Below, piece after piece: positions 6,712 to 13,697 of a stretch of 16,257 bases of DNA. Both the position numbers and the translations under genes were made by a program. This DNA is from AC-69 sp036519575 (GTDB lineage: Bacteria; Actinomycetota; UBA4738; HRBIN12). Within the stretch, counting starts at the first letter, position 1. The number at the start of each line of letters is the position of its first letter. The notes beneath the pieces are model-generated. The model did not search any database, was not told where the DNA came from, and saw nothing but the letters and a program-made list of their open reading frames with translations. The stretch covers positions 1 to 16,257 of the forward strand of contig DATDKZ010000072.1 in the NCBI GenBank assembly GCA_036519575.1, written 5' to 3'.

Positions 6712-7446
6712 GTGGCCGAGCCGCGGCCGGACGCCGCCGAGCCGGCCCCGGCAGATCCTCGAACGATCAACACGACTCCTCTACCGGGGGACGCGTTCGT
6801 CCTGGGGCCCAAGGCGCCGGAGAAGCGATCACCGGCTCCGCCCAAACGAGCTCGGGGAAAGGACCGGGGCCTCCTGGCCTTCCTTCGCGAGCTCCCCGTC
6901 CTGATCCTCCTGGCCTTCGCCCTGGCCCTCGTCCTCAAGACTTTCGTGGTCCAGGCGTTCTTCATCCCATCGGGCTCCATGGAGCCCACGCTCATGCCCG
7001 GCGATCGCGTGCTGGTGAACAAGGTCCTGTACGAGCCGCACCGGGGTGACATCGTGGTGTTCGAGGACCCTTCCGGGCAGCAGCCGGACCGCGGGGTGGT
7101 CGGAGGGTTCCTGCATTGGCTGTCGGAGGGCCTGGGCTTCGCCCGGCCCCCGAACGAGGACTTCATCAAGCGGGTGATCGGGCTCCCGGGCGAGACCGTG
7201 GAGCTTCGGGACGGCAACCTGTACGTGGACGGTGAGCGAATTTCCCAGCCGTACCTGAAGGGCCCTCCGGACACCCGCCCGTACGGACCGAAGACGGTCC
7301 CGCCGGACTCCGTGTTCGTCCTGGGAGACAACCGCCTCTACTCCAACGACTCGCGGTTCGGGTTGGGATTCGTCCCCATCGACAAGATCGTGGGCAAGGC
7401 GTCCGTCACCATCTGGCCTCCCTCCCGTATCGGGTGGCTGCACTAG
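6712..7446 (+). CDS. lepB: Signal peptidase I
   Basis: This is the membrane-bound Ser/Lys protease that removes signal peptides from secreted proteins on the outer face of the membrane. The 244-residue protein has a proline-rich, presumably cytoplasmic N-terminal extension (1-57) and one transmembrane helix (about 60-80). The catalytic domain carries box B IPSGSMEPTL with nucleophile S89, box C RGDIVVF (111-117), box D FIKRVIGLPGE with general base K153, and box E GDNRLYSNDSRFGLG (205-219). Box E usually ends WG where this has GLG. The GTG start lies two bases after rplS. The 3' end overlaps rnhB by 13 bases. The exported proteins at 4899-5477, 13702-14211 and 14326-15780 are plausible substrates. 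Confidence 0.96.
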   Translation: MAEPRPDAAEPAPADPRTINTTPLPGDAFVLGPKAPEKRSPAPPKRARGKDRGLLAFLRELPVLILLAFALALVLKTFVVQAFFIPSGSMEPTLMPGDRVLVNKVLYEPHRGDIVVFEDPSGQQPDRGVVGGFLHWLSEGLGFARPPNEDFIKRVIGLPGETVELRDGNLYVDGERISQPYLKGPPDTRPYGPKTVPPDSVFVLGDNRLYSNDSRFGLGFVPIDKIVGKASVTIWPPSRIGWLH

Positions 7447-8081
7447 GTCTCGACCTCGGGCGCTACGAGCGCCGGCTGCGCGAGCAGGGCTTCAGCGCCG
7501 TGGCCGGCGTGGACGAGGCGGGGCGAGGGGCCCTGGCCGGGCCGCTCGTCGCCGCCGCGGTGATCCTGCCCGAGGACTTCGACCTCGACGGGGTGAACGA
7601 CTCGAAGGTCCTCACACCGCGCCAGCGGGAGGAAGCCTACGATCGGATCGTGTCCGGAGCCCTGGCCTACGCGTGGTGCAAGGCGACCTCGTCGCGCATC
7701 GATCGCCGGGGCCTGCACAAGTCCAACCTGTGGCTCCTCCGCCGGGCGGTGTGCACCCTCTCGCTGCGACCGGACTATGTGTTGATCGACGGGTTCCCCG
7801 TTCGCCGGCTTCCCGCGACCAGCCTGGCCATCAAGAAGGGCGACGCCGTGACGGCCTGCGTCGCCGCGGCGTCGATCGTGGCCAAGGTTACGCGGGACCG
7901 GATGATGCAGCGTTACCATCGCCGGTATCGCAAGTACGGATTCGAGCACAACAAGGGCTACGGCACGCGCGAGCACTGGAACGCCCTGGACCGCCTGGGT
8001 CCGACGCCCATCCATCGCCTGTCCTTCAGGGGCGTGGGGGAGAACGGCACCGTGGACGTGGAGGCCGTGGAGGACCCGTGA
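7434..8081 (+). CDS. rnhB: Ribonuclease HII
   Basis: RNase HII cuts RNA–DNA hybrids and starts removal of single ribonucleotides from DNA, using two metal ions. The 215-residue protein has the four acidic metal ligands: D27 and E28 in GVDEAGRGALAGPLV, D119 in VLIDGF, and D137 in KKGDAV. It also has NDSK (55-58), the AAASIVAKVTRDR helix (144-156) and HNKGYGT near residue 172. The GTG start at 7434 lies inside the end of lepB (13-base overlap) and gives a normal-length N-terminus. The stop overlaps the GTG start of the next gene. The order lepB–rnhB–DUF2469 is typical of Actinomycetota. Confidence 0.97.
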   Translation: MAALGLDLGRYERRLREQGFSAVAGVDEAGRGALAGPLVAAAVILPEDFDLDGVNDSKVLTPRQREEAYDRIVSGALAYAWCKATSSRIDRRGLHKSNLWLLRRAVCTLSLRPDYVLIDGFPVRRLPATSLAIKKGDAVTACVAAASIVAKVTRDRMMQRYHRRYRKYGFEHNKGYGTREHWNALDRLGPTPIHRLSFRGVGENGTVDVEAVEDP

Positions 8082-8392
8082 ACGAGGAGGACGACATCGA
8101 GCGGTTCGAGGAGGAGCGCGAACTCGAGCTGTACCGCGAGTACCGCGACGTCGTACCGATGTTCACCTACGTCGTGGAGACCGAGCGCCGCTTCTACCTG
8201 GCAAACGTCGTCGACGTGCAGCAGCGGGATGACGGGTGGGTGGAAGTTCGGTTGTCCGACGCGTGGGTGTGGGACATCTTCCGCCCGGCGCGGTTCGTCT
8301 CCAACGTCCGGGTCATGACCCGACGCGACGTGAACGTCGAGGAGCTCCGCCGTGATGAGGCCATCCCGGGGGATCCCACGATCGACGCCTGA
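8078..8392 (+). CDS. DUF2469 family protein (actinobacterial conserved protein)
   Basis: This is a 104-residue protein of the DUF2469 family, which is nearly confined to Actinomycetota and is almost always next to rnhB. No biochemical role is known to me. Family features are an acidic N-terminus (MNEEDDIERFEEERELEL), REYRDVVPMFTYVVETERRFYLAN (20-43), LSDAWVWDIFRPARFVSNVRV (59-79) and DVNVEEL (84-90). The GTG at 8078 overlaps the rnhB stop as GTGA and gives exactly this N-terminus, with GGAGGA a few bases upstream. The frame is open further upstream inside rnhB, but that part is unrelated. The gene is a useful marker for the phylum of this DNA. Confidence 0.93.
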   Translation: MNEEDDIERFEEERELELYREYRDVVPMFTYVVETERRFYLANVVDVQQRDDGWVEVRLSDAWVWDIFRPARFVSNVRVMTRRDVNVEELRRDEAIPGDPTIDA

Positions 8393-8409
8393 GTGTCGGT
8401 GGGCCGAGA

Positions 8410-8415
8410 TACGGT
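8410..8415 (+). promoter_or_regulatory. Possible –10 hexamer (TACGGT) of yraN
   Basis: TACGGT lies in the 32-base gap and ends 9 bases before the yraN GTG, which has no Shine-Dalgarno sequence. It would yield a transcript with a leader of a few bases or none. No convincing –35 is visible. Confidence 0.35.
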
Positions 8416-8424
8416 CGGCCTGCC

Positions 8425-8796
8425 GTGGAAACCATCGCGGGACACGCCTCGCGTGCGTCGCTCGGCCGTGCCGGCGAGGACGCGGCCGCCGCCCTCTACC
8501 TGCGGCGGGGGTTCCGCATCGTCGCGCGGAACTGGCGATGCCGACTGGGCGAGCTCGACCTCGTGGTCGAACGCGCGGGGCTGTTCGTCTTCTGTGAGGT
8601 CAAGGCCCGTCGTGGAAGCCGCTTCGGCGGGGGCTACGAGGCGGTGACGGGTCTGAAGCAGCGCAAGCTCTGCAAGCTGGCGGAGATCTTCACATCCACC
8701 ACCTATGGTCCACACGACAGCGTGCGGTTCGACGTCGCCAGCGTTCACGTCGGCGCTGGTGGGGCGAGCGTCGAGCTGTTCGAGGACGCGTTCTGA
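8425..8796 (+). CDS. yraN: YraN/UPF0102 family nuclease-like protein
   Basis: This is a small protein of the UPF0102 (YraN) family, which has a Holliday-junction-resolvase-like, PD-(D/E)xK nuclease fold. Its cellular task is not settled. The 123-residue protein starts with LGRAGEDAAAALYLRRGFRIVARNWR (13-38). The putative metal-binding core follows: E43 and D45 in GELDLVV, then E58 and K60 in FCEVKAR. All four acidic/lysine positions of the motif are intact. The GTG start gives the usual N-terminal length. The position before comM and dprA is the common actinobacterial arrangement and fits a role in DNA processing, though that is inferred from context only. Confidence 0.92.
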   Translation: METIAGHASRASLGRAGEDAAAALYLRRGFRIVARNWRCRLGELDLVVERAGLFVFCEVKARRGSRFGGGYEAVTGLKQRKLCKLAEIFTSTTYGPHDSVRFDVASVHVGAGGASVELFEDAF

Positions 8797-8813
8797 CTGT
8801 CAGTGCCGCGCGC

Positions 8814-8819
8814 TAGGGT
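8814..8819 (+). promoter_or_regulatory. –10 hexamer (TAGGGT) of comM, probably leaderless
   Basis: TAGGGT ends 6 bases before the comM GTG, the same spacing as at trmD, so transcription would begin at the start codon. No Shine-Dalgarno sequence is present. TTCTGA at 8791-8796, 17 bases upstream, is a weak –35 candidate. Confidence 0.45.
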
Positions 8820-8825
8820 CGCGAG

Positions 8826-10361
8826 GTGTACGGGCGTGTCATCGGGATCACCATCGTCGGCGTGCGAGGACACCCGGTCGCGGTCGAGGCGCACATCGGC
8901 CGAGGGCTTCCCTCGCTCACGTTGACCGGCCTTCCCGGCGCGCCCGCGCAGGACGCCAGGGATCGCATCCGGCCCGCGGTCGAGAGCTCGGGCTTGGAGT
9001 GGCCGCTTCGTAGGATCGTGGTGAACCTGTCCCCTGGGAACCTCCGGAAGGACGGGCCGGGCCTGGACCTCCCCATCGCCATGGGGGTGCTTGCCGCATC
9101 GGGTCAGGTCCCCGGCGACCGGCTGTCCCGGCTCTCGTTCTTCGGGGAGCTCTCTCTCAGGGGTGGCCTGGTGGCCACCCCGGGAGTGCTTTCGGTAGCC
9201 ATCGCTGCGGCCCGCGCCGGCCTTGACGGTGTCGTGGTCCCCTTGGCGAACGCCGGAGAGGCCGCGCTGGTGGAGGGAGTGCGGGTCGTCGGGGCTCGGG
9301 GCCTCACCGAGGTCGCCGGGTTTCTCCGCGGCACCTGGCATCCCCCGACGCCCCTCGCACGCGAGGCGAACGAGGCAACGCGCCATGGGGTGGACTTCGC
9401 CGAGGTCCGGGGGCAGGCTCAGGCGCGGCGGGCCTTGGAAGTGGCGGCGGCCGGCGGTCACAACGTCCTGCTCGTCGGTTCGCCGGGCGCGGGCAAGACC
9501 ATGCTGGCCAGACGTCTGGCCACCATCCTCCCCGCCCTGTCCCGAGAGGAGGCTCTGGAGGTCACGCAACTCCATTCCGTGGCCGGCATGCTGGACGAGG
9601 GTGGATTGGTCCGGTCGCGGCCATTTCGGTCGCCGCACCACTCCATCTCCCTGTCGGCGCTGCTGGGTGGTGGAAGTGGCTTCGTCAGGCCCGGGGAGGT
9701 CTCGCTCGCGCATCACGGCGTCCTGTTCCTCGACGAACTGACGGAGTTCCGACGCGACGCGGTGGAGGCGCTCCGCCAGCCGCTCGAGGATGGCCGGGTC
9801 GTGGTGACGCGTGTCGCCGGGTCGGTCGAGTTTCCCGCCGGATTCACCCTGGTCGCGGCGACCAACCCGTGCCCGTGCGGCTACGAGGGCGATCCCAAAC
9901 GCCAGTGCCGTTGTCCTCCGCACCGCGTGGAGCTGTACCGCCAGAAGCTGTCGGGACCGCTCCTCGATCGCATCGACATCCGACTCGTAGTGCCGCGGCT
10001 CTCCAAGCGGGAGCTGCTGGGTGAGACCGAAGGAGAGGCCTCGTCACCCATCCGGACTCGAGTCGAGGAGGCCAGGGCGCGTCAACGGCATCGGTATGCG
10101 GCGCTCGGCTTCCCGTGCAATGCCATGCTTCCAGGGCCGGTGGCCCGGCGGCAGGCCAGGATGTCCTCCGGCGGAAACGACGTCCTGGCCGGCGCGGTCG
10201 ATGCCCTGAGCCTCACCGGTCGGGGATTCGATCGGGCCATCAAGGTCGCGAGGACCGTTGCCGACATCGCGGGGGCCGAGGAGATCGGCGCCGGACACAT
10301 GGCGGAGGCGTTGACGTATCGGATGAGCCTTTCTGAGGGAAGCCTGGCCCGTGCGGGCTGA
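8826..10361 (+). CDS. comM: ComM/YifB-type Mg-chelatase-like AAA+ ATPase
   Basis: ComM (YifB) is a hexameric AAA+ helicase. In naturally competent bacteria it promotes branch migration during integration of incoming DNA. Non-competent species also keep it. The 511-residue, full-length protein has the N-terminal Lon-protease-like ChlI domain (about 1-170, with NLSPGNLRKDGPGLDLP at 67-83). The AAA+ domain has Walker A GSPGAGKT (218-225) and Walker B GVLFLDE (298-304). A four-cysteine zinc-type insert, C349/C351/C361/C363, starts at NPCPCG. The C-terminal ChlI domain begins near 410. The GTG start has no Shine-Dalgarno sequence but a –10-like hexamer 6 bases upstream. Its last 11 bases overlap the start of dprA, so the two DNA-uptake genes are coupled. 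Confidence 0.96.
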   Translation: MYGRVIGITIVGVRGHPVAVEAHIGRGLPSLTLTGLPGAPAQDARDRIRPAVESSGLEWPLRRIVVNLSPGNLRKDGPGLDLPIAMGVLAASGQVPGDRLSRLSFFGELSLRGGLVATPGVLSVAIAAARAGLDGVVVPLANAGEAALVEGVRVVGARGLTEVAGFLRGTWHPPTPLAREANEATRHGVDFAEVRGQAQARRALEVAAAGGHNVLLVGSPGAGKTMLARRLATILPALSREEALEVTQLHSVAGMLDEGGLVRSRPFRSPHHSISLSALLGGGSGFVRPGEVSLAHHGVLFLDELTEFRRDAVEALRQPLEDGRVVVTRVAGSVEFPAGFTLVAATNPCPCGYEGDPKRQCRCPPHRVELYRQKLSGPLLDRIDIRLVVPRLSKRELLGETEGEASSPIRTRVEEARARQRHRYAALGFPCNAMLPGPVARRQARMSSGGNDVLAGAVDALSLTGRGFDRAIKVARTVADIAGAEEIGAGHMAEALTYRMSLSEGSLARAG

Positions 10362-11514
10362 TGGTGCGGCCGACCGAGGTCACCGGCCGGCTGCCCACCG
10401 GAGGCGCTCGGGGAACCGCCCATCACGGTGGCCGCCAGGCTTCGTCGGCGGCGAGGCGGATCGAAGGGCTTTGCTCGTCCTGATGGCGCTGCGGGGCATC
10501 TCGCCGCTCAAGCTGCTGGAGCTTGCGGACCGGGAGCGAACCGCCGCCGCAACGCTGGAGGCATTCCGAGGGGGACGCGCCGGCAGCGATGCGGACCGCG
10601 AGTTCGCATGGGGGCTCGACCCCGACGACATCGATCGCGCCCTCGTGGCATGTGGCGCGAGCCTCGTGCCATTCGGAAGTGGCGAGTACCCGCCGCAGCT
10701 CGAGAACCTGGAGGACCCGCCGGCTGCCCTCTTCGTCAAGGGCCGGCCCCTTCCACCGCACGAGCGAGCCGTGGCCATCGTGGGAGCGCGCAACTGCTCC
10801 GAACTCGGCAGGGAACTGGCCACGGCCATCGGCCATGACCTCGCGACGTCGGGCATGTGCGTCGTCAGTGGGGCGGCCCGTGGCATCGACGCCGCCGGCC
10901 ACCAGGGCGCGCTCGATGCGAGTGGCCACACGGTCGCGGTGCTCGGGTGTGGGATCGACCAGGCCTATCCGAGGTGGAGCAGGCGCATGATCGAGCGAAT
11001 CGCGGACAGCGGTACGTTGGTCAGCGAGTATCCGCCGGGCGTCCCGCCAGAGCCGTACCATTTCCCGGCCCGCAACCGGATCGTGGCGGCCATGTGCACG
11101 GGTCTGGTGGTCGTGGAGGGTGCCGAGGGAAGCGGCTCGCTGATCTCGGCCGAACACGCGCTGGATCTGGGGCGCGACGTGTTCGCCGTACCCGGGGCCA
11201 TCACCAATCCCCTGGCTCACGTTCCCAACGTCCTCATCCGGGAAGGGGCGACCCTGATCCGAGGGGTCGACGACCTGATGCGGGACCTGAAGCTCGGGGA
11301 TGGGCGGAGCGTTGCCCCCGTGCGGTTGGACCTGACCGTGGCGGAGCAGGCCGCCCTCGAACTCGTCGTCGGACCCGTGCTGCCCGAGGTGGTGGCGAGG
11401 GGGTTGGGCGTCTCGGTGCCCGAGGTGCTCCCGCTGCTCCTCGGCCTGGAGTTGAAGGGACTCATCCGGAGCATCGGTGGCCGGTTCGAACCTCGGCTGA
11501 AGGCGGCGACCTAG
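10351..11514 (+). CDS. dprA: DNA-processing protein DprA (Smf)
   Basis: DprA binds single-stranded DNA and loads RecA during transformation. It is widely kept outside competent species. The 387-residue protein has a helical/SAM-like N-terminal region (35-100) and the Rossmann-type DprA domain. Visible motifs are VAIVGARNCSELG (141-153), VVSGAARGIDAAGHQGAL (171-188), VAVLGCGIDQAYP (195-207), FPARNRIVA (238-246), SGSLISAEHAL (261-271) and FAVPG (278-282). A C-terminal winged-helix segment occupies about 325-385. Two motifs depart from the norm: GARNCSELG, where G-S-R and T-x-Y-G are usual, and HVPNVLI, where S-x-G-x-N is usual. The GTG start overlaps comM by 11 bases. It adds about 33 Arg/Pro-rich residues before the conserved part, and a TTG at 10471 would be too late. 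Confidence 0.94.
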   Translation: MRADGAADRGHRPAAHRRRSGNRPSRWPPGFVGGEADRRALLVLMALRGISPLKLLELADRERTAAATLEAFRGGRAGSDADREFAWGLDPDDIDRALVACGASLVPFGSGEYPPQLENLEDPPAALFVKGRPLPPHERAVAIVGARNCSELGRELATAIGHDLATSGMCVVSGAARGIDAAGHQGALDASGHTVAVLGCGIDQAYPRWSRRMIERIADSGTLVSEYPPGVPPEPYHFPARNRIVAAMCTGLVVVEGAEGSGSLISAEHALDLGRDVFAVPGAITNPLAHVPNVLIREGATLIRGVDDLMRDLKLGDGRSVAPVRLDLTVAEQAALELVVGPVLPEVVARGLGVSVPEVLPLLLGLELKGLIRSIGGRFEPRLKAAT

Positions 11515-11544
11515 GACCTCGCCGGCATCTGCTTCCGCAGCGCC

Positions 11545-11568
11545 CTCGCCCAATCCGGGTGGGGCGAG
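11545..11568 (+). terminator. Possible stem-loop terminator after dprA
   Basis: CTCGCCC (11545-11551) and GGGCGAG (11562-11568) can pair as a 7-base-pair GC-rich stem with a 10-base loop, 30 bases after the dprA stop. No T-run follows, which is common in actinobacterial terminators but weakens the call. Confidence 0.35.
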
Positions 11569-11628
11569 AAATCCATGCCGTCCGACGGCCGTTGGGGGGA
11601 CAGAAACTGCCCGACGTTCGTGGGAAGC

Positions 11629-11657
11629 TTGATTGCCCTTTCTCTCGTTGGTACAAG
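11629..11657 (+). promoter_or_regulatory. Candidate sigma-70-type promoter of xerC
   Basis: TTGATT (11629-11634) and TACAAG (11652-11657) are separated by exactly 17 bases. Each matches the consensus at 4 of 6 positions. Transcription would start near 11664 and give a leader of about 21 bases that includes the xerC Shine-Dalgarno sequence. Confidence 0.45.
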
Positions 11658-11674
11658 GGCACCCGACGACGACC

Positions 11675-11682
11675 AGGAAGGA
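11675..11682 (+). promoter_or_regulatory. Ribosome binding site of xerC
   Basis: AGGAAGGA precedes the ATG at 11685, with the AGGA core 6 bases from the start codon. It decides the xerC start, because the reading frame is open far upstream into dprA. Confidence 0.65.
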
Positions 11683-11684
11683 CG

Positions 11685-12614
11685 ATGCAGGCGCGGGAGG
11701 ACCTTCCCCATCCCGAGGCGAAGCTGATCGGCGAGTTCACCGATCACTTGGCGCTCGAGCGGCACCTGTCGGAGCACACGGTGTCCGCCTATCGCCGGGA
11801 CCTCGAGCAGCTGGCCGTGTTCCTATCGCGCCAGCGGCGCTCGCTGGCCTCGGCAACGTACCCGCTCCTCCGCCGGTTCTTGGCGCAGCAGGTGACCTTG
11901 GGGTACGCACGTGCGTCGATCGCCCGGCGCGTGGGAGCCATCCATACGTTCTATCGGTGGGCCGCGGCGAGAGGGTTCGTGAACGCCGACCCGGCCGCCC
12001 TGCTCGGCCGGCCGAAGGTGGCCAACCGGCTCCCCACGGTGCTGAGGCCCGCCGAGGCCGCCGGACTTGTCGAGGCCCCGGAAGCCGATTCGCAGGACGA
12101 GATGGGGCAGGCCGTGGCACTTCGGGACCGGGCGGTCCTGGAGCTCTTGTACGGGTCGGGCCTGCGGGTGGGGGAGGTCAGCGCACTCACGGTCGATCGG
12201 ATCGACCTGGATCGCGGGCGGGTACGAGTGATGGGGAAGGGCTCCAAGGAGCGCGACGTCCCGATGTCGGACTTCGCGGTGGAGGCCACGCGGGAGTATC
12301 TCCGCCTGGGTCGAGCGCCCCTCGCCGTCGACGGGTCGGCCGCGTTGTTCTTCAACCGCAAGGGCCGGCCGCTGGGGGTGCGCGACATCCGAGCTCTGGT
12401 CGAGCGATACGGCTCCGGGAAGCTGTCGGGACGTCGCGTGACCCCGCACGCGCTCCGGCATTCGTTCGCCACGCACCTCCTCGAAGGGGGAGCGGACATC
12501 CGAGCCGTGCAGGAGCTGCTCGGTCATTCGAGCGTGGCCACGACTCAGCGATACACGCACGTGTCGCGCACCCGACTGTTCGCCGCGTACCAACGGAGCC
12601 ACCCGAGGGCGTGA
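11685..12614 (+). CDS. xerC: Tyrosine recombinase XerC
   Basis: XerC is a site-specific tyrosine recombinase. With XerD it resolves chromosome dimers at the dif site near the terminus. The 309-residue protein has the N-terminal SAM-like core-binding domain (11-105, with LSEHTVSAYRRDL at 28-40) and the catalytic domain. Active-site residues are all present: R161 in GSGLRVGE, K185 in GKGSKER, H255 and R258 in TPHALRHSFATHLL, H281 in LLGHSSVATTQRYTH, and nucleophile Y290. Chromosomal context beside dprA and the sigma gene fits the housekeeping XerC rather than a phage integrase, and no att site or phage gene is nearby. The start is set by a good ribosome site. The stop overlaps the sigma-factor ATG by one base (TGATG). 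Confidence 0.95.
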   Translation: MQAREDLPHPEAKLIGEFTDHLALERHLSEHTVSAYRRDLEQLAVFLSRQRRSLASATYPLLRRFLAQQVTLGYARASIARRVGAIHTFYRWAAARGFVNADPAALLGRPKVANRLPTVLRPAEAAGLVEAPEADSQDEMGQAVALRDRAVLELLYGSGLRVGEVSALTVDRIDLDRGRVRVMGKGSKERDVPMSDFAVEATREYLRLGRAPLAVDGSAALFFNRKGRPLGVRDIRALVERYGSGKLSGRRVTPHALRHSFATHLLEGGADIRAVQELLGHSSVATTQRYTHVSRTRLFAAYQRSHPRA

Positions 12615-13567
12615 TGGGGGCCAAGGCGAACGCGAACGGGAAGGCGCCGCTCCCCGCGAAGGGGAAGAAGCCCGCCAAGCCCGAACCGGCGATGAAGTCG
12701 TCCGGATCGGCCAAGGCCGGACCGGCCATCAAGGTCGTCCCATCGCTCAAGCCGGCCGCAAAGGCGGCCGGGCGGTCGGTGGCTGTCCTCCCGGAACCGG
12801 CCAGGCCACCGATGGACGAGCTCGCCGCCTTGTGGGCCGAGTTCAAGGCGACGGCGTCGCCACAGGCCCGCGAGCGCCTCATCCTGCATTACGCGCCGCT
12901 CGTGAAGTACGTGGCCAGCCGAGTGGCCACCGGCCTCCCGGCGAGCGTCGAGCAGGCCGATCTCGTCTCCTACGGGATGTTCGGGCTGATCGATGCACTC
13001 GAGAAGTTCGAACCGGCCCGGGGGAACAAGTTCGAGACCTACGCGATCCCTCGAATCAAGGGGGCGATCATCGACGAGCTGCGGGCCATGGATTGGGTGC
13101 CGCGGTCCGTCCGGTTCAAGGCGCGTCAGATCGAGAAGGCGTACTCCGACCTCGAGTCGATCATGAAGCGTGCCCCCAGCGAGAAGGAGGTTGCGGCGCG
13201 CCTCGGCTTCACCCTCAAGGAGCTCCACGACGTGATCACGCAGATCTCGTTCGTGTCGGTCCTGGCGCTGGATGAGCTGCTGTCGGTGGGGAGCGACCGC
13301 GGGGAGCAGGTTTCGTTGCTGGACACGCTGGCCGACCGGGGGAGCGACGTCTCCATGGGGCTGGAGGGGCAGGAGACGCGAGGCCTGCTGGCCGCGGCCA
13401 TCAACTCGCTCTCGGAACGAGAGAAGATCGTGGTCACGCTGTACTACTTCGAGGGTCTGACCTTGGCGGAGATCGGCGAGATCCTCGGCGTCACCGAATC
13501 CCGGGTGTGCCAGATCCACACCAAAGCGGTGAACCAGCTCCGGCTGCAGTTCGTCGAGACCGAGTAG
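12614..13567 (+). CDS. whiG: RNA polymerase sigma factor, sigma-28/WhiG–FliA family, with basic N-terminal extension
   Basis: This is a group 3 sigma factor. In Streptomyces, WhiG directs sporulation genes; FliA relatives direct motility genes. The 317-residue protein has sigma-2 (about 86-165: DLVSYGMFGLIDALEKF, then FETYAIPRIKGAIIDELR and WVPRSVR), sigma-3 (168-215) and sigma-4 (262-312: LSEREKIVVTLYYFEGLTL, then EIGEILGVTESRVCQIH with the –35-binding helix-turn-helix). The family normally starts close to residue 67. Here about 66 extra residues rich in Lys, Ala and Pro precede it, reminiscent of histone-like tails. ATG 12614 shares a base with the xerC stop; M67 is the alternative start if the extension is not translated. 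No anti-sigma gene is beside it. Calling it WhiG rather than FliA rests on context and is tentative. Confidence 0.93.
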   Translation: MGAKANANGKAPLPAKGKKPAKPEPAMKSSGSAKAGPAIKVVPSLKPAAKAAGRSVAVLPEPARPPMDELAALWAEFKATASPQARERLILHYAPLVKYVASRVATGLPASVEQADLVSYGMFGLIDALEKFEPARGNKFETYAIPRIKGAIIDELRAMDWVPRSVRFKARQIEKAYSDLESIMKRAPSEKEVAARLGFTLKELHDVITQISFVSVLALDELLSVGSDRGEQVSLLDTLADRGSDVSMGLEGQETRGLLAAAINSLSEREKIVVTLYYFEGLTLAEIGEILGVTESRVCQIHTKAVNQLRLQFVETE

Positions 13568-13587
13568 CGCCTGCCGACCCCTCGGGA

Positions 13588-13603
13588 TGTGATCACCTTC
13601 ACA
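13588..13603 (+). promoter_or_regulatory. Perfect CRP/GlxR-family operator (TGTGA-N6-TCACA)
   Basis: The half-sites TGTGA (13588-13592) and TCACA (13599-13603) form a perfect inverted repeat with a 6-base spacer. This is the binding consensus of cAMP-receptor-family regulators such as E. coli CRP and actinobacterial GlxR/CRP. The dyad centre is 41.5 bases from the transcription start predicted by the TAGCGT hexamer, the class II activator arrangement. No CRP gene is in the window, so the regulator is inferred. Confidence 0.7.
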
Positions 13604-13624
13604 GCGATCCAGGCCGCTTGCGGT

Positions 13625-13630
13625 TAGCGT
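13625..13630 (+). promoter_or_regulatory. –10 hexamer (TAGCGT) of the M23 gene promoter
   Basis: TAGCGT fits the TANNNT pattern and predicts a start near 13637. The usual –35 place is taken by the CRP-type operator, so this promoter may need the activator. The leader would be about 65 bases. Confidence 0.5.
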
Positions 13631-13691
13631 TCGCAGGACTCACTGGCCGTTCGAAGGGACAGGCTGACAAGAACCTCGAGAGAAGAAGAAC

Positions 13692-13697
13692 AGGAGG
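13692..13697 (+). promoter_or_regulatory. Strong ribosome binding site (AGGAGG) of the M23 gene
   Basis: AGGAGG sits 4 bases before ATG 13702 within a purine-rich stretch. It is the best Shine-Dalgarno sequence in the window and fixes the start, although the frame is open further upstream into the sigma gene. Confidence 0.75.

Larger units (their letters stand above)
11515..11684 (+). other. Intergenic region between dprA and xerC
   Basis: This 170-base gap is the longest non-coding stretch in the window. It holds a hairpin near its start (11545-11568), a plausible sigma-70-type promoter (11629-11657) and the xerC ribosome binding site. I see no small ORF with a convincing start and no RNA gene. 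It probably separates the comM–dprA transcript from the xerC–sigma transcript. Confidence 0.6.

Noticed and set aside
10857..11684. N-terminal extension of XerC reaching back into dprA
   Set aside because: The upstream frame has no similarity to recombinases and overlaps dprA out of frame. A good ribosome site and ATG at 11685 give a normal-length XerC.
11685..12614. XerC gene as a phage or island integrase
   Set aside because: No tRNA, att-like repeat or phage gene is nearby, base composition matches the neighbours, and the comM–dprA–xerC–sigma order is a normal chromosomal arrangement.
11633..13567. Plus-strand frame of 644 codons covering xerC and the sigma gene as one protein
   Set aside because: Only the part from 12614 encodes a sigma factor. 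The upstream part is an out-of-frame shadow of xerC.
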